This document shows, in pieces, positions 62,396-62,518 of a stretch of DNA of 62,518 bases. The DNA is taken from the NCBI RefSeq assembly GCF_900129345.1, contig NZ_FQVK01000024.1, positions 1 through 62,518 on the forward strand. The letters run 5' to 3'. This DNA is from Ruegeria intermedia (lineage in GTDB: Bacteria > Pseudomonadota > Alphaproteobacteria > Rhodobacterales > Rhodobacteraceae). Under the pieces are notes generated by a model. It worked only from the letters and a program-made list of their open reading frames with translations. It had not been told where the DNA came from and ran no database searches. The position numbers were made by a program, and so were the translations under genes. The stretch's first letter is position 1. Every line of letters begins with the position of its first letter.

Positions 62396-62518
62396 ATGGC
62401 AAGACGACCGAGGCGGAACCACAGCCCTGCATTCAAGGCGAAAGTGGCATTGGCAGCTTTGAAGGGCGACAAAACGATGAGCGAATTGGCGACGCAGTTT
62501 GACGTTCATCCGAACCAG
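62396..62518 (+). mobile_element. IS3-family transposase OrfA, cut by window edge
   Basis: The first 41 codons read MARRPRRNHSPAFKAKVALA and on through LKGDKTMSELATQFDVHPNQ, the classic helix-turn-helix start of IS3-family OrfA proteins. GAAGGAG (62383-62389) precedes the ATG at 62396. The rest, including OrfB and the right end, lies outside the window. Confidence 0.9.

Noticed and set aside
62224..62472. Minus-strand frame over the transposase start
   Set aside because: It is the shadow of the IS3 OrfA reading frame.
1..62518. CRISPR arrays, phage genes, toxin-antitoxin or defence islands
   Set aside because: No spaced repeat arrays, integrases, phage structural genes or known defence families were seen; the only mobile trace is the IS3 fragment and the nearby repeats.

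Overview
The window is a gene-dense, GC-rich chromosomal segment from an alphaproteobacterium. Gene content and protein sequences point to the Rhodobacterales, most likely the marine Roseobacter group: aerobic (CobG-type) cobalamin synthesis, CbtAB cobalt uptake, an Mrp antiporter with fused A and B subunits, a selD fused to an NADH-dehydrogenase-like domain, an opgCGH glucan cluster, and a DUF2497/PopZ-like gene behind tolC. The species is not named from the sequence. Many genes overlap by ATGA or a few bases, so most of the window is built of tight operons.

Layout. 1-3.9 kb: a minus-strand operon DUF952 - DUF1330 - pyrD - arsC and a divergent periplasmic 5'-nucleotidase. 4-9.6 kb: a TPR sulfotransferase, a divergent SRAP (YedK/HMCES) protein, and the selenouridine pair mnmH (+) and selD (-), which overlap tail to tail. 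9.6-15.6 kb: the Mrp Na+/H+ antiporter operon (mrpAB-C-D-E-F-G), which runs straight into selD. 15.8-23.1 kb: a rhodanese/esterase pair, then a TPR protein followed by opgC, opgG and opgH for osmoregulated periplasmic glucans. 23.3-31.3 kb: a transport locus (DeoR regulator, Na/Pi-cotransporter-like protein, AfuABC/FbpABC-type ABC transporter, inositol-monophosphatase-like enzyme). This locus carries three separate disabling lesions: an amber codon, a G-tract frameshift and an ochre codon. 31.4-34.2 kb: a class III CoA-transferase and a thiamine-diphosphate enzyme.

34.2-51.0 kb is the centre of the window: a nearly complete aerobic cobalamin corrin-ring operon read on the minus strand (DUF1636 - cobW - cobN - cobG - cobH - cobI - cobJ - cobL - cobE - cobM - cobB - cobA - cobF), with cobK embedded on the opposite strand. 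A cobalamin riboswitch precedes the first gene. A second one lies directly after cobF and in front of cbtB-cbtA, which take up cobalt, and a His-rich exported protein follows. A second DUF1636 gene sits beside the cbt genes. cobQ is separate at 56.6-58.0 kb. The cobST chelatase subunits and the lower-ligand and adenosylation genes are not in the window.

51.1-62.5 kb holds a LysR regulator divergent from a hydroxyacid-dehydrogenase-like gene, tRNA-Cys, a pcm-like gene - tolC - DUF2497 cluster, cobQ, a small conserved protein, efp, an ABC membrane domain without ATPase, a YgfZ-like protein and a membrane protein. The last 0.5 kb has palindromic repeats and the start of an IS3-family transposase cut by the window edge.

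The most notable points are the clustered lesions in one transport locus, the two-riboswitch cobalamin/cobalt block with the counter-oriented cobK, the selD fusion in the tail of the Mrp operon, and a probable PopZ homologue. No CRISPR array, prophage or clearly new defence system is visible.
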